Origin: Cephalotus follicularis
Lineage: Eukaryota; Streptophyta; Magnoliopsida; Oxalidales; Cephalotaceae
Reading direction: 5' to 3'
NCBI GenBank assembly: GCA_001972305.1
Contig: BDDD01000538.1
Location: 1-64,000 of the forward strand
DNA: 64,000 nucleotides
Position numbers and translations under genes: made by a program. Positions 22,362 through 34,758 of this stretch are shown here, piece by piece; the stretch's first letter is position 1; every line of letters begins with the position of its first letter. The notes below the pieces were generated by a model. The model had not been told where the DNA came from and made no database searches. It was given only the letters and a program-made list of their open reading frames with translations.

Positions 22362-23260
22362 ACTAATGTGTGTGGACCAGTGACAGTTGATGCCAGAGGT
22401 GGATATTCCTACTTCATAACATTTACGGATGATCATTCTCATTTTGGTTATTTGTACCTCATACGGCACAAATATGAAACCTTTGAAAAGTTCAAGGAAT
22501 TTAGACAAGAGGTAGAGAAAAAGACTGGTAAAAGTATGAAGACTCTTCGTTCAGAACAAGGTGGGTAGTACCTCTCCATCGAGTTCTTAACTTATCTCAG
22601 AGATAATGGGATGATCTCTCAGTGTGCGTCTCCTGGAACACCACAACATAATGGTGTGTCTGAAAGGAGAAATCGTACCTTGCTTGACATGGTGCGCAAC
22701 ATGATCAGTGATGCTAGACTTCCACTATCTTTCAGGGAAACAAGACTCTAACAAAATCTGCTCCCAAGACTACATATGAGATATGGAATGGGAAGAAACC
22801 CAATCTCAGTTACCTAGGAATATGAGGATGCCCTGCATATGTCAAGCGGGCATTATCAGATAAATTGGATTGTAGGTCCATAAAATGTAAACTTGTGGGA
22901 TATCCTAAGGAAACAAGAGGATATTATTTCTATTACCCACCTGACAACAAAGTGTTTGTATCTAGGCAAGCTACTTTTCTTAACAAGGACTTCCTATTGG
23001 AAGACAGTAGTGGGAGCATGATAAAGTTAGATGAGTGATCTAAATGAGCACAAGTTTGGGACCTATCCGCTCCTGTTCAAGCTAATGAGCCTAAAACACC
23101 AATGTCCACAGACACACAAACTCTGCATAAAACTACCCGAATACCTAGGGAACCTGAGACACTATGGTAGTTTTCTCATTGAAGGAACCCGAGAGGTAAA
23201 TCTCATGAATGATGATCCGGTTAGCTACAAAGAGGCCATATTAGATATGGACTAGGAGAA
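22362..23260 (+). pseudogene. Copia F integrase remnant and linker
   Basis: The first block reads CGPVTVDARGGYSYFITFTD, with catalytic-core text continuing as GKSMKTLRSEQGG to a stop at 22566. Then SPGTPQHNGVSERRNRTLLD at about 22630-22690 is the conserved block holding the last acidic catalytic residue. After that a frame change and stops occur (22750-23030). The linker ends YKEAILDMD near 23250. Integrase would join the cDNA to host DNA. The N-terminal zinc-binding part is absent, removed with the sequence left of the CACTA end. Confidence 0.88.
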
Positions 23261-24409
23261 GTGGCTTGAAGCCATGAATTTTAAAATGGAATCCATGTAC
23301 TCTAATCAAGTTTGGAATCTAGTGGATGCATCCGAAGGAATTAAACCCTTAGGTTGCAAATGGATTTTCAAAATAAAGCTTAGAGACGATGGGAAGGTGA
23401 AGACCTTCAAAGCTAGGCTCGTAGCCAAAGGTTAGAATCAATGGGAAGGGATTGATTATGAAGAAACTTTCTCTCTCGTGGCCATGCTTAAATCCACTCA
23501 GATTTTACTTGCTATTGCTGCACATTTTGACTATGAGACATGGAAAATGGATGTGAAAACTGCCTTTCTCAATGGAAACATTGATGAAGACATATATATG
23601 ACCCAACCTGAGGGTTTCATATCCACTGGTGAGGACCAGAAAGTGTGCAAACTTCAAAAGTCCATTTATGGACTAAAGCAAGCTTTGAGAAGCTGGAACA
23701 TACGATTTGACGAAACGATCAAAGAGTTTGATTTCATAAAGAATCGAGATGAACCATGTGTGTATAAAAAGGTTAGTGGGAGCTCAGTGACCTTTGTGGT
23801 CTTGTATGTTGACAACATACTCCTAATCGGAAATGAATTGATCATGTTGTCCAACGCAAAGGCCTGGTTATCGACAGTTTTCTCCATGAACGATTTGGGA
23901 GAACCTTCCTATATCCTAGGTATAAAGGCCTATCAGGATAGATCGAGAAGGATGATAGGGTTATCCCAGTCTTTGTACATTGGCAGAGTGCTGAAGCGTT
24001 TTAGCATGAAAAATTCCAAAAGAGGTTACCTACCTCTTTGTAATGGGATTTCACTTTCTAAGAAGATGTCTCCCAAGATAGCTAAAGAAATACAAAGGAT
24101 GATGCATATTTCTTATGCTTCGTCAATTGGAAGTATCATGTATGCTATGTTTTGTAGTAGACCAGATATCACCTACGTTGTAAGTGTTACGAGCAGATAT
24201 CAATCAGAGCTAGGCAAGCAACACGAAAAGGCTATCAAAGATATCCTCAAGTACCTTAACAGGACTAAGGATTTATTCTTAATGTATGGAGGAAAAGGTT
24301 TGAAGATTGAGGGTTATACTGACTCTAATTTTCAAACAGAGGTGGGTGATTCAAAATCAACATCGGGGTTTGTGTTCAACTTGAATGGTGGTGCAGTGAG
24401 CTGGAAAAG
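23261..24409 (+). pseudogene. Copia F reverse transcriptase and first part of RNase H
   Basis: After an in-frame stop near 23434, a long frame is open from 23478 on: MKTAF-type core (VKTAFLNGNIDEDIYM), KSIYGLKQALRSWNIRFDE, and the catalytic box, which reads YVDNILLIGN. The second aspartate of YVDD is asparagine, so catalysis should be lost even where the frame is open. Conserved LSQSLYIGRVLKRF and PDITYVVSVTSRYQSE follow. RNase H begins at GYTDSNF (about 24315) and is cut after GGAVSWK at 24409. The other half is at 44208-44598. Confidence 0.92.
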
Positions 24410-24434
24410 TGTTCAGCATAAAAATGTGTTGTTT

Positions 24435-24815
24435 TCAACATCGGGGTTTATGTTCACCTTAATTGAGATGTGTTTCAATTCTAGAACTTGGAACAAGATA
24501 ATAAAATTCAAGTGTGGGGGTGTTCTATGAAATTTTAAGTAGAGATACATTTTGCCTATTGCCAAAGTTTTGATGAACTAAAATTTATGTGTTTATTCAT
24601 TGGAAAACACTCACGAGATGAAACTCGTCCACTAGGGACACCTGGGGATTTAAAGGCCTCTTGCATTCACTAAATGCAATCGTGATTTCTACGAAAGTGA
24701 GATAGGTTTTTGTTTTTGTTTGTTTTTGCTGTTTTTGTTTTTGTGTTTGTTTTCTTGTTATTAGCTTTCCATTTTGTTTGCTTGAGGACAAGCAAAGTGC
24801 AAGTATGGGGGTATT
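24435..24815 (+). other. Non-coding remnant of G with a duplicated F segment
   Basis: 24435-24467 closely repeats 24357-24389 of the F RNase H (both start TCAACATCGGGGTTT). The rest is a 3' untranslated region: T-rich tracts around 24705-24760, then GCTTGAGGACAAGCAAAG and the purine tract AAGTATGGGGGTATT just before the LTR start at 24816. No coding domain is seen. Confidence 0.7.
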
Positions 24816-25465
24816 TGTTCAGGATAAGAATGTGTTGTTTTTAATGATATAATTGTTATACTTTTCTTGTTGGAACCAAAAACTTTGGTTGCGTTTGATT
24901 GACTATCAGGTAAGAAGCCAAAAAGATCAAAAGGCAGAAAGATGAGTCAAATTGGCACAAATTGAGAGCAAGAAAATCTAATATTGAAGAAACAATAAAA
25001 TTCTGTAGAAAATAGAGCAAAGCGTCGACGCCTAGACTTTAAGCATCGACGCCTAACTCTTAAGCTCTAACGGTTTCAAAGAAAGCGTCGATGCCTTGCA
25101 CTTTAGCTAGAGAAAATTTGCAGACGTATGATTTTCGTCAACACCAATCCGTTTGGCATCAACGTGCTGGGAATTCAATATTTTGGTGTCAACGCCACAA
25201 TTAAGACGTCAACGCCATAACTGCACAAATTGGATAGTAGCAAAAATGTTAACGTGAAATGAGGAAAGCGTCAACACATCCTGTCTTCACAACCATAGCA
25301 TCGGCGCCTTGCTTTTACACGTTGACGCTTAACCCTCAAGTATGCCCCATAATGCAAGAGTCACGTCGACGCCTAGTGCATTCAACATACCAAAGAGTTG
25401 ACGCCCAAAACTTAAGCGTTGACGCTCATGACTTCTTTACAGTTTAATTCTAATTGTACTAGGTT
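24816..25465 (+). mobile_element. G 3' LTR, first part
   Basis: The LTR begins TGTTCAGGATAAG after a purine tract and runs to the insertion point of the H array at 25466. It contains the palindrome array 25020-25428. The second part is 43426-44207. No gene is present. Confidence 0.85.
25020..25428. repeat. Phased palindrome array, GCGTCGACGCC type (G LTR)
   Basis: About sixteen units such as GCGTCGACGCC, GCATCGACGCC, GCGTCGATGCC, GTGTCAACGCC and GCGTTGACGC. The first two centres are 21 bp apart (25025/25046) and the next is 42 bp on (25088). The array resembles the E type more than the A/B type, although G belongs to a different gypsy group. Confidence 0.85.
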
Positions 25466-27852
25466 TTTAACATTCCCGACCCGAGTTCACTAAAGCTCAA
25501 AGCGAACCTCGAGGAGTCGGTGCGTTACGTGGGGGTGTGACCATTAACCATCCATCAAATCGTTTAATCATTTAATGATCCACTAACCATTTAATCTTAA
25601 CTTAGATTTAAAACCTAACATCCTTACTCAGCGGAAACATAACATCATATTCAATTGCTTCACAGGATCATAATATGCTTACATCTTTGAACACCAAGTT
25701 TCAGAACATCATATTCTCATTATCATGATCGTTTCTATTACCTTTTACGTTCGTACATTACTTAGCATATAACATTACACAGTAGAAAACATAAACTTAT
25801 TACATCACAAAAATAGTCATATTCATTACTCAGCTTCATCATTAACTTCTCATACTCTCAAGTACGTTTTATAACTTCTGATATCATCATCTTACATGAA
25901 AACATCATAACCTATAGCATTCCTTTTCTTACTTTAACATCTATACATCATCTATCATAATACGTTACATGGCGGAAAACATTAACGCACGACATTAAGC
26001 ATAAAACTTCATAGTATAACATACTTCCTTTCCGATACTTCGTTTACGAACTTCCTCTAAAGCTCAAAATTTAATGTTTGACATCTCCTCGAAAAACATT
26101 TAAAAACAAGACATTGAAATGAATGAGCTCAAATAGCCCAGTAAGGATCATAGTCGTAACACATCATTGAAATCCGTTGTTTTTTATAATCTTTATCAAA
26201 ACGCTTGCATTCATACATTTCATAACATCATTGAAAATCATCTTTTAGTTTTATAAAACTAGAACATTTCACTTTTGAAATCCATTTTTCGGATAGCTTT
26301 CATAAAATCACAACATTTCCAAAATCATACATTTGTTGGTATAAAACCCAGCCATACTTGAAAACAATCAAAAACATTTTCCAATCATACATTCTTATGG
26401 CATGTATCACAGCCACACTTGAAAACACCATTAAAATAATTTTCCAGTATATTTTGTAAAACCAGAACATTTCACATTCATTTTCTTTATCTGATCATAT
26501 CTCATGATTCAGATCATTTCATAAAAACTTAATGAACCCTTTTACACCGCTTCACCGGGACATTGTACACACCCCAATTACCATCGTTACATCACATGCA
26601 TTCCAGCGAGCATCTCGCTCCATAACATTAATCCATCTCAAATTCATTCCCCTTGGATCGCAATCCAAGGGTGGTTCATTCTCATAAATTCCTTTCATAA
26701 AACATTTCATAATACTTTGAGTGATCAGCTCAAAGCATTCATAAACAATATCGTATAACATTTCTATCACAATTCATAAACATTTCTCTTCATTTGGGTA
26801 ATTAACTCAAATGCATTCATAAAATAATTTCATGAAACATTTATAAAACAGCCTCGTACAACATTTCCAAACCTGATTTTTCATATATTCGTAGTCATTT
26901 TCAGAGAAAACATAAAACATCAAAGTTTAAGTAGACATTTCAAAGATTCTATAATGGTAAGGTTCATAATTTTATGTTAAGAAATGAAGTAGATATGAAT
27001 TTTTAAAGTGGTTGTTGCTGCATGTATCCATAAACTAAGCATAAATGTTAAATGAAATATTTCGTTAAGAAAATAGTAGAATCTCGGAATACATAAAGCA
27101 TAGAAGTTGTAGAGCACATTTTCATGTTTTCGAAATAGTAAACCATTAAAATTTTCATCACAAAACGAATAAGTATGCATAAAAGAAGTTGCTGCATAAT
27201 TTCAGAATTAAAATAAAGCATTTATGTTTTAGGAAGAACGAGTAGAAATCCTTACTTTGATGCAATTTCTTTTCTTTCTTTTCTTCACCGAATTCCACTC
27301 TCCAAAACTATTAGAAAACAAAACATTTCTCAACTAAAACTACACCCATTTATACAAAGAGAGAGAGACTTGGAGGGCAAGCTTTCATGGTGAGTCACCA
27401 TGCCACCTTGCAAGGTTAGTTGCTCATGTGCTTAATTTCAAGCTAGACATTTGTGACACTTGTCCCTCCTCATAAATCCATGCATGACACTTGTCTGAAA
27501 CATATGGTATCCTCGCTCCATAAGCTAACATGTGTCCATCATCCAATATAATTATCTCACAAGAAGACAAACAACTTGATTTGGCAATTTATCTGCAGTT
27601 TAAAGCGTTGGCGCTTAGGTGAATTTGTCCAGGAATTCGACGTTTTCTTATTACATGGCAATTCATGGGTTAAAGAAGTAGAATTTCTGGTCCAAAACAA
27701 ATAGCCAATTTCAATTTTCTTTCGGGGGCGCTGCCTCTGAGCCCCTTGAGGGTTAGGGTCATAGCACGGGACACTTGATATATTTGCCACTCTCAACAAT
27801 AGAAATCATATTTCAATAAATAATATCTCTAATGAAAATTCTGGTCATTACA
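25466..27852 (-). mobile_element. H LTR 1 (outer 3' copy)
   Basis: On the minus strand it starts TGTAATGACCAG at 27852 and ends at 25466, where the expected TGTAAC edge (plus reading) is TTTAAC, a one-base change. Length is 2387 bp. It contains a perfect 9-bp stem hairpin (26650-26671) and a single GCGTTGGCGC palindrome (about 27604). Many short open frames, including 26552-26770, are chance. Confidence 0.93.
26650..26671. repeat. Hairpin CCCTTGGAT-CGCA-ATCCAAGGG
   Basis: A perfect 9-bp stem with a CGCA loop. The same hairpin is intact in the other two H LTRs at 39505-39526 and 42253-42274, although the sequences around it have diverged. Confidence 0.9.
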
Positions 27853-28214
27853 ATCTTCCTTCCTTATAAAAATTTTGTCCTCAAAATTTGTTACATAGCA
27901 GAGTTAAAGAAATGAGGGATTTGTGTCTCATTATTTCTCCCGATTCCTAAGTAGCTTCTTCGACTCCATGGTTTCTCCAAGTATTTATAACCCTTCAAAA
28001 ATTATTCCATCTAATCTCCAAATAAACCTCAAGGTAACTCTTAAACCGACCTTGACTCTCCTAAGATATTCATCTCAATTTCTTGCTATTATTTCTCTCA
28101 AATTCTATTTCTCCAATTCAAGTTCCCGAATTCTAACTATCAAACCTTGTGTTTGCCGTCCTCAAATTGTACATCCTCAAAGTATAGCAATATTCAATTC
28201 TCTGATACAATCAC
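27853..28214 (-). pseudogene. H internal region 1 with integrase-tail remnant
   Basis: On the minus strand, 362 bp separate two LTRs. A primer site with TATCAGAGAA lies at about 28207-28197, just after the LTR end. Near the other end, NHGVEEAT (about 27985-27960) and IMR match the integrase C-terminal tail of plant chromoviruses, followed by a GAGGACAAAAT stretch and the purine tract AAGGAAGGAAGAT before the LTR. Everything between, meaning gag, protease, polymerase and nearly all of integrase, is missing. The plus-strand open frame 27923-28219 is the complement of this and not a gene. Confidence 0.82.
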
Positions 28215-28892
28215 TGTAACACTCCCTACCCGAGTTCACTAAAGCTCAAAGCGAACCTTGAGGAATCGGTTCGTTACGTGGGGGTGTGACCATTAACCAT
28301 CTATTAAAATCGTTTAATCATTTAACGATCCATGAACTGTTTAATCTTAACTTAGATTTAAAACCTAACATTCTTACTCAGCGGAAACATCGCATCATGT
28401 TCAATAGCTTCACAGGATCATAATGTGCTTACATCTTTGAACACCAAGTTTCAAAACATCATATTCTCGTTATCATGATCGTTTCTAATACCTTTTACAT
28501 TCGTACATCACTTAGAATATAACATTACACAGCGGAAAACATAAACTTATTACATCATAAAAACTGTCATATTCATTACTCACCTTTATCATTAACTTCT
28601 CATACTCTCAAGTACGTTCTATAACTTTTGATATTATCATCTTACATGAAAACATCATGACCTATAGCATTCCTTTTCTTACTTTAACATCTATACATCA
28701 TCTATCATAAAACGTTACATGGCGGAAAACATTAACACACGACATTAAGCATAAAACTTCATAGCATAACATACTTCCTTTCTGATACTTCGTTTACGAA
28801 CTTCCTCTAAAGCTCACACTTTAACGTTCAACGTCTCCTAGAAAAACATTTAAAAACAAGACATTGAAATGAATGACCTGAAATAGCCCAGT
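28215..28892 (-). mobile_element. H LTR 2, first part (before element B)
   Basis: The edge TGTAACACTCCC at 28215 matches the corresponding edge of H LTR 3. The LTR is interrupted by element B, and the last five bases (28888-28892, CCAGT) are B's target duplication. It continues at 38997. Confidence 0.93.
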
Positions 28893-31577
28893 TGTAATAA
28901 CCGCAAATTTCAATTAATGTATATTGCTCCAATTTTAAATAAAATTTACATTTTAATTGAGATTACTTGTCCAATTATCATAATAATTGTGATTAGTGAA
29001 TGCTTGGGTTGATTTGAGATGCAAATTGGTAAAACAAACTTAAGAAACCATAAAACCAGCTCAAACAGTCGACTGTCATAGGGTAACAGTCGACTAGTTG
29101 ATTCGTGGAAGAGACAGTCGACTGGAGTGATACAAATGAGGCATCTGGCATGCGTAGAGACAGTGATGACAAGTGTTCCAATCGTGGCATGCATGTGGGA
29201 TGCGTGTCACCAGCTGCCATAACATGCAATGGGAGTGCCTTGCATGTCCTCTATTCCTTCTGCAAGATTTGCAGACCTGCAACCTGCAAAAATAGAAGAG
29301 AAAGAGTAAGGAGAGGTGCATGTGAGAGAGAGAAGGAAAAGAGGGAAGGTAGAGTTAATGGGATCCTAACGAATTCTAAGACTCTAAGCCTTTATATCAG
29401 CTGTGAAGAACTGATTTTGGTGATAGAAAACACTGAGGAGAAAGAATTGAAGGAGAAAAAGATTTTCTTGGAGCTTGCATGTTAGAGTGTTCAAGGAGAG
29501 TGAAGCTTTGATTCTCCTGGTAAGTCACTAATCCGAATTCCTTAATGTTGTTATGGTTAATAGCTAGGGAAACAGACTAGGACTAGATATCCATACCTTT
29601 TGTTAACATGATTAAGAGTTAGTAAGTTTGAATTGAAATAGAATTGGTAAATGGTTCAAAGAAGATTTGAAATTGTAAGCCTCTAATTCGAATCATGGCT
29701 GCTGTTATGGTTGTCAATAACTATATGTATACTAATGACCCTCTATACATACCTTCTAGAACATGCAAGGATAAAGGATTGCTGAAATTGGACATTTAAC
29801 TTGGTTTAGTTAGAAAATGGAAAATGGAACTTCAGAATTGGTTGTAAGCTTCTGCTTCCGATTTTGTTGTTATCATGACTAGATAACTAGATGAACGTAT
29901 TGGTAATGATATCTATATCTGTATGCATGCAACCATATAGATGGATTACTGGAATTGAACGATTGAGTTGGGAGAAGGACTTGGAACTCAAAGAGGGAAT
30001 TCCATCCAAATTGATTTCGGGATAAAGTTTAAGGTAGGGGTAATGACCTGTTTTTGGAAGATATATTACGCATATCATGTATGGTTAATTTTCTGTCTGA
30101 TTGCATGTGTTGATTGGGTTAGTATTTGGACATTGAAATGCATACCCTACTACTGCCTGCTGATTTCTGGGCAAAGAAGTCGACTGTTCTTCTTGACAGT
30201 CGACTACTCAAATGAACCAGTCGACTGTGAAGAACAAACAGTCGACTACTCAACCAAATAGCCGACTGTTCTTGGGAACAGCCGACTGTCCTGGGTTAAA
30301 TTCCGATATAGGTCCTGTTTAGGACTCAATTTGAATGTAATTAACCTAGCCTCCATATGGGATGACTAGAATAGTCAATCCTGGCCTTATATAATTACAT
30401 TTCAGAATTTAAACTACGTATATACTCCTTGTGAGAATTTTACAAGAATGACTATGGTACATTATGACCTTATTGAACCCTTGGATTGCTAATGTGCTTA
30501 CTGCTTTGGTGTATATGCTACTGTTATAATTAGTATATACTGTTTAGGGTGTTCATTAACACTACTGTCCCTTATTTTCAAATGATTGAACCAACCAGTG
30601 CTTTAAGCACAAATATGAGTTCCTTACGGTTTTCAAAATGGAAATGTATATTGTCAAATGATTACTGTTTTTCCTCCAACGTGAGATACTGCTACTGTAC
30701 TGAATGTCATTTTCCACCTAGGAGGTGTACAATTACTAAATTGTTAAATGTTTCAAAAGAAAACAACCCTATATTACATTTTAAAAACTTATGTAATATT
30801 ACTGAATTGATTGAATTGATTGTCTATGCTATTGCCGTTAGTCGAGTGATAGGAGACATCACTGGCTACGGAGGTGGTCCTATGTGCCAGGAGTTGGCTG
30901 GAGTACCCACCCAAACTCTCTGCATTACAGATCCTGATTGTTAAACTACCTGCTAATGCTGGTAGTAACTGACCTGATCTATCATCTTCGGAGTGAAGGT
31001 TGATAGATAGGTGGTGCACAGTTGGTGATAGGAGTTAGCGACATGTGACACCCAAACCACTGTACTGATTGATTGTACCCTTGTGCGGTATTCTTGAATT
31101 GTATTGTCTATGGCCACTTGGCATGGTTGCTTATATATTGGAATACTTAATTATGTTATTTTCAATATAAAATGTCATACATGTTGCATTTATATACTCC
31201 TTATCATGCATTATCTTCCTACTTAGCCAAGTGAGGACAACGGCTTACCCCTACAATTTCAGATTAAGCAAGGGCATTCAGAAGGTGCTGCTTAAGCTTG
31301 GAGAGTTTTTACCTGCTTAAGGTTGTTATTTTATGTTGAATTGTAATTTTAATGAGCGTTCACACTCCGTATTGCTGTTTTACTTCCTTATGTACAAGGA
31401 TAATTGCTGGATTGTATAAGCACGTAGTATGGGCTGTGTGCGGATGACTTTTATTTTATAATCCAGATATGAATGCTTCCGCTTATTTATGAAATGTTGA
31501 ATGTATTGCTGGATTATATTTATTTCTAATATCACCACATATGTTGTCTAAATGGAATTGGAAGGCGGGGTGTCACA
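28893..31577 (+). mobile_element. 5' LTR of element B
   Basis: TGTAATAACC to GGGGTGTCACA, 2685 bp. It contains two palindrome arrays (29066-29125 and 30178-30290). Open frames at 29105-29485, 29968-30261 and 30549-30944 recur in the 3' LTR (36518-36919, 37402-37725, 37963-38358) because the LTRs are copies, not because they are genes. They show no domain I recognise. Confidence 0.96.
29066..30290. repeat. Phased palindrome arrays, CAGTCGACTG type (B 5' LTR)
   Basis: Cluster one (29066-29125) has three units with spacings 21 and 28 bp. Cluster two (30178-30290) has six units with central positions 30180, 30200, 30221, 30242, 30262 and 30282, spacings 20, 21, 21, 20 and 20 bp. The phrase ACTCAACCAA sits next to a unit here and also in the family A array at 57540-57600. 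Confidence 0.92.
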
Positions 31578-31580
31578 GCA

Positions 31581-31592
31581 TGGTATCAAAGC
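31581..31592 (+). other. Primer binding site of element B
   Basis: TGGTATCAAAGC starts three bases after the LTR end and differs by one base from the tRNA-Met primer site. Confidence 0.9.
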
Positions 31593-31680
31593 ATATTCCA
31601 TATATGTTAGCTGGGATAAGTTTTTCGGAAATTAAGTGAATTGTTCCTAATGATTGTGTCATTCCATATAGGAAACCGAA

Positions 31681-32720
31681 TGGACCTACGAAGAGGTAGA
31701 AGAGGAAGGCGTAGGGCCGACGAAGGAGTTAATGCACCACCAGTGCACGAACATGATCTGTCGGCGAATGAAGGAGTGAATGTACCTCCAGCGCATGACG
31801 AGAGGAGTAATTTTGACCGCATGACTGATCTCTTTCAACAACAGATGCAAGCGAATACGACGATCATGGAACAGATTCGACAAATGTATGAGGCTAACCA
31901 AGCCTATCATCAGGCTCCTGAAGCTTGTCATACTGGTGGATTTGGCCGAGATCTGGAGCGGTTCATGAGACAGAATCCTCCGAAATTCAATGGTGAGCTG
32001 AATACTACTGTGGCTGAGCAGTGAATTAGAGATTTGGAGAAGATATTTGCTGCCCTGGAATATACCGATGAGCAAAAACTCAACTTTGCTGTATACCACT
32101 TATGGGCGAGACTACCTATTGGTGGGAAAGGACTGAAGCAAAGTGGGAATCTCGTGGACTTGACAGGACTTGGGACAGATTTCAGTCTGAGTTCCTTGAA
32201 ACTTATGTGCCACAGATAGAACATGACCAGAGGGAGACCGAGCTGATGGAGTTACGTCAAGGGGATATGACAGTAGCTCAGTACAAGTCTAGATTTGTGG
32301 AACTGGCAAGACATACACCTTATCTTGTGGAGGGTGAATCACGGATGATCCGAAGGTTTCTAAAAGGCCTTCGACCTGACATTAGATCTAAACTATTGAT
32401 GTTGCAGCTAACCTCTTTTGTAGATATTGCTGAGAGGGCGATGATTCTTGAAGTAAATGCGAATGAAAGGAGAGTGTAACGGTCTCGTACTAATCAATTG
32501 AGGGCCGCATAGTCATAAGTGCAAGAAAGTAATAATCCTACTAAGTCAACAAAGTCTGACAACAGAAGTCAAGGAGTTCTCGACGCAGAAATTCACGATC
32601 AAGAACTCCTAACCGAAGCGGTCAACAGAATCCAGGTGGATGTACCTTTTGTGGTCGTCAGAATCATGATGAGATTGAATGCTGGAAGAAGATGGGAAGG
32701 TGCTTGAGATGTGGTTTACA
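31681..32720 (+). pseudogene. Element B gag
   Basis: The start codon at 31681 (MDLRRGRRGRRR) follows the leader block TTCCATATAGGAA also seen in E. A basic N-terminus leads into MRQNPPKFNGE, an in-frame stop at about 32022, and a frame change near 32100. The conserved capsid block ELRQGDMTVAQYKSRFVELA then reads open to 32479. Two zinc knuckles follow in another frame: [14 protein letters not shown] (about 32640) is complete, while the second keeps CLRCG but has tyrosine in the position of the last cysteine. Capsid and RNA-binding roles are those of the family; this copy cannot make the whole protein. Confidence 0.92.
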
Positions 32721-34758
32721 AGAACATATGCTGAACAGTTACCCAATGATGAGGGATCAAGCACGCGGCCAACAGGGAAGTGCGGGTGCTAGTGGTAGTG
32801 TTGCGGCTGCTCAACCGCGGAAGGATACCGGGAAAGGGATTATGAAAGGTAGGGTCTACATCTTATCTAAAGATGATGTGCCAGAATCTACTACTGTTGT
32901 GGGAGGTACTATTTATATATCTGGCATACTAGCTCATGTACTGATTGACCCTGGTCCGACACATTCATTCATTGCCTCTGAATTTGCTCGCAATTTGCAT
33001 GGTATTACTTCTAGATTAACTTATGTATTGGAGGTGAGTACTCTTGCTGGTATTTGTCTTCTATCTGATACTATTATAAACGATTATGAAATCACGGTAG
33101 CTGGAATTCAGTTATCTGCTGACTTGATAGTATTACCTATCCGGGATTTCAATGTAATCTTGGGAATGGACTGGCTGTATGCTCATCATGCTTGTGTCGA
33201 TTGCTACAACAAGATGATGACATTTTATCTTCAAGATGGGAATGAGTGCAGGTTTATCGGGGAGAAGAATGTTTCTGCTCCGATCATTTCATATACTCGA
33301 GCACAGAAGTATCTCAAGCAAGGATGCGAAGGCTATTTGGCGTATGTGATTGATCATATGAAAGGTACGCCTAGTATTGAACAAGTGCCCGTTGTATGTG
33401 AATTTCCTGATGTATTTCTAGATGATCTCACGTCATTGCCACCAGAGAGTGATATAGAGTTCAACATCGAACTATTGCATGGGACTGCTCCTATATCCAA
33501 AGCACCATACCGAATGGCTCCTGCCGAACGGAAGGAGTTGAAGATTCAATTACAGGATTACCTTGATAAGGGCTTTATCAGACCGAGTGTATCACCTTGG
33601 GGAGCACCGGTTCTGTTTGTGAAAAAGAAGGATGGATCAATGCGACTATGCATCGATTACAGGCTGCTAAATTAGGTGACTATGAAAAACAAGTATCCTC
33701 TGCCACATATTGACGAGTTGTTCGACCAATTACAAGTCTCAACTGTATTCTCCAAACTTGACCCTAGAACAGGTTATCATCAGTTGAGGATCAGAGAAGG
33801 TGATGTGGAAAAGACCGCATTTCAAACCAGATATGGGCATTACGAATTTCTGATACTGCCGTTTGGTTTGACAAATGCTCCTGCAGCCTTTATGTGTCTG
33901 ATGAACAAAGTTTTCCAACCCTATCTTGACCAGTTTGTCATTATATTCCTAGATGACATCCTAATTTATTCGAAGAGCATTGAGGAACACATGTAGCACT
34001 TGAGAATTGTATTGCAGACACTACGGAATGAACAACTATACGCCAAATTCAGCAAGTGCGAATTTTGGCTGGATCATGTGACTTTCCTAGTTCACATTGT
34101 GTCGAGTGAAGGACTGTCAGTGGGTCCTTCGAAGATAGAAAGTATTGTTGATTGGCCCCAACCGAGAAACGTTACTGAGGTTAGTAGTTTCTTGGGATTG
34201 GCTGGCTACTACCGAAGGCTCATCAAAGGGTTTTCAAAGATTGCCACACCGTTGACACAGTTGACCCAGAAGAAGTCATGTTTTGTGTGGGATGATTCCT
34301 GTGAGGAAACTTTTCAAGAATTGAAGAGTCGGTTGATTTCGGCTCCAGTGTTGGCATTACCGGAAGGTAATGAGGGTTTCACCGTCTATACTGATGCTTC
34401 TGGGAAAGGATTGGGATGCATTCTTATGCAACATGGTAGGGTGATTGCGTACGCATCGAGGAAGTTAAAGTTGTACGAAGAAAATTATCCTGTACACGAT
34501 CTTGAGTTGGCAGCCATAGTATTCGCTTCACAGAAATGGAGGCACTACCTCTATGGTGCTCAATTTGAGATCTTTACTGACCATAAAACTTTAAAGTATT
34601 TGTTTTCTCAGAAGGACCTCAACATGAGACAGAGACAATGGGTGGAATTCTTTAATGACTACAACTGCAACATTCAATACCACCCTGGAAAGGAGAATGT
34701 AGTGGCAAATGCGCTGAGTCGCAAAGCTATGATTGCTAGAGCAATGGTCGCACAGTGA
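32721..34758 (+). pseudogene. Element B pol: protease, reverse transcriptase, RNase H
   Basis: The protease motif is [13 protein letters not shown] (about 32938), DPG rather than DTG or DSG, followed by [15 protein letters not shown]. Reverse transcriptase starts near [14 protein letters not shown] (33505), has [20 protein letters not shown], a stop at 33673, and the catalytic [10 protein letters not shown] block (33945-33975). Another stop lies at about 33994. RNase H has [14 protein letters not shown] (34384), [20 protein letters not shown] and the tether-type block [20 protein letters not shown]. The reading stops at 34756 before integrase. Long open stretches between stops suggest moderate age. 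Confidence 0.94.

Noticed and set aside
27923-28219. 98-codon plus-strand gene, with its copy at 40777-41019
   Set aside because: It is the complement of the H internal region, whose minus strand shows primer site, integrase tail and purine tract.
29105-30944. Open frames of 126, 97 and 131 codons recurring at 36518-38358
   Set aside because: They recur only because they lie in the two LTRs of element B. They show no domain, their frames cross palindrome arrays, and they differ by substitutions without coding bias that I can see.
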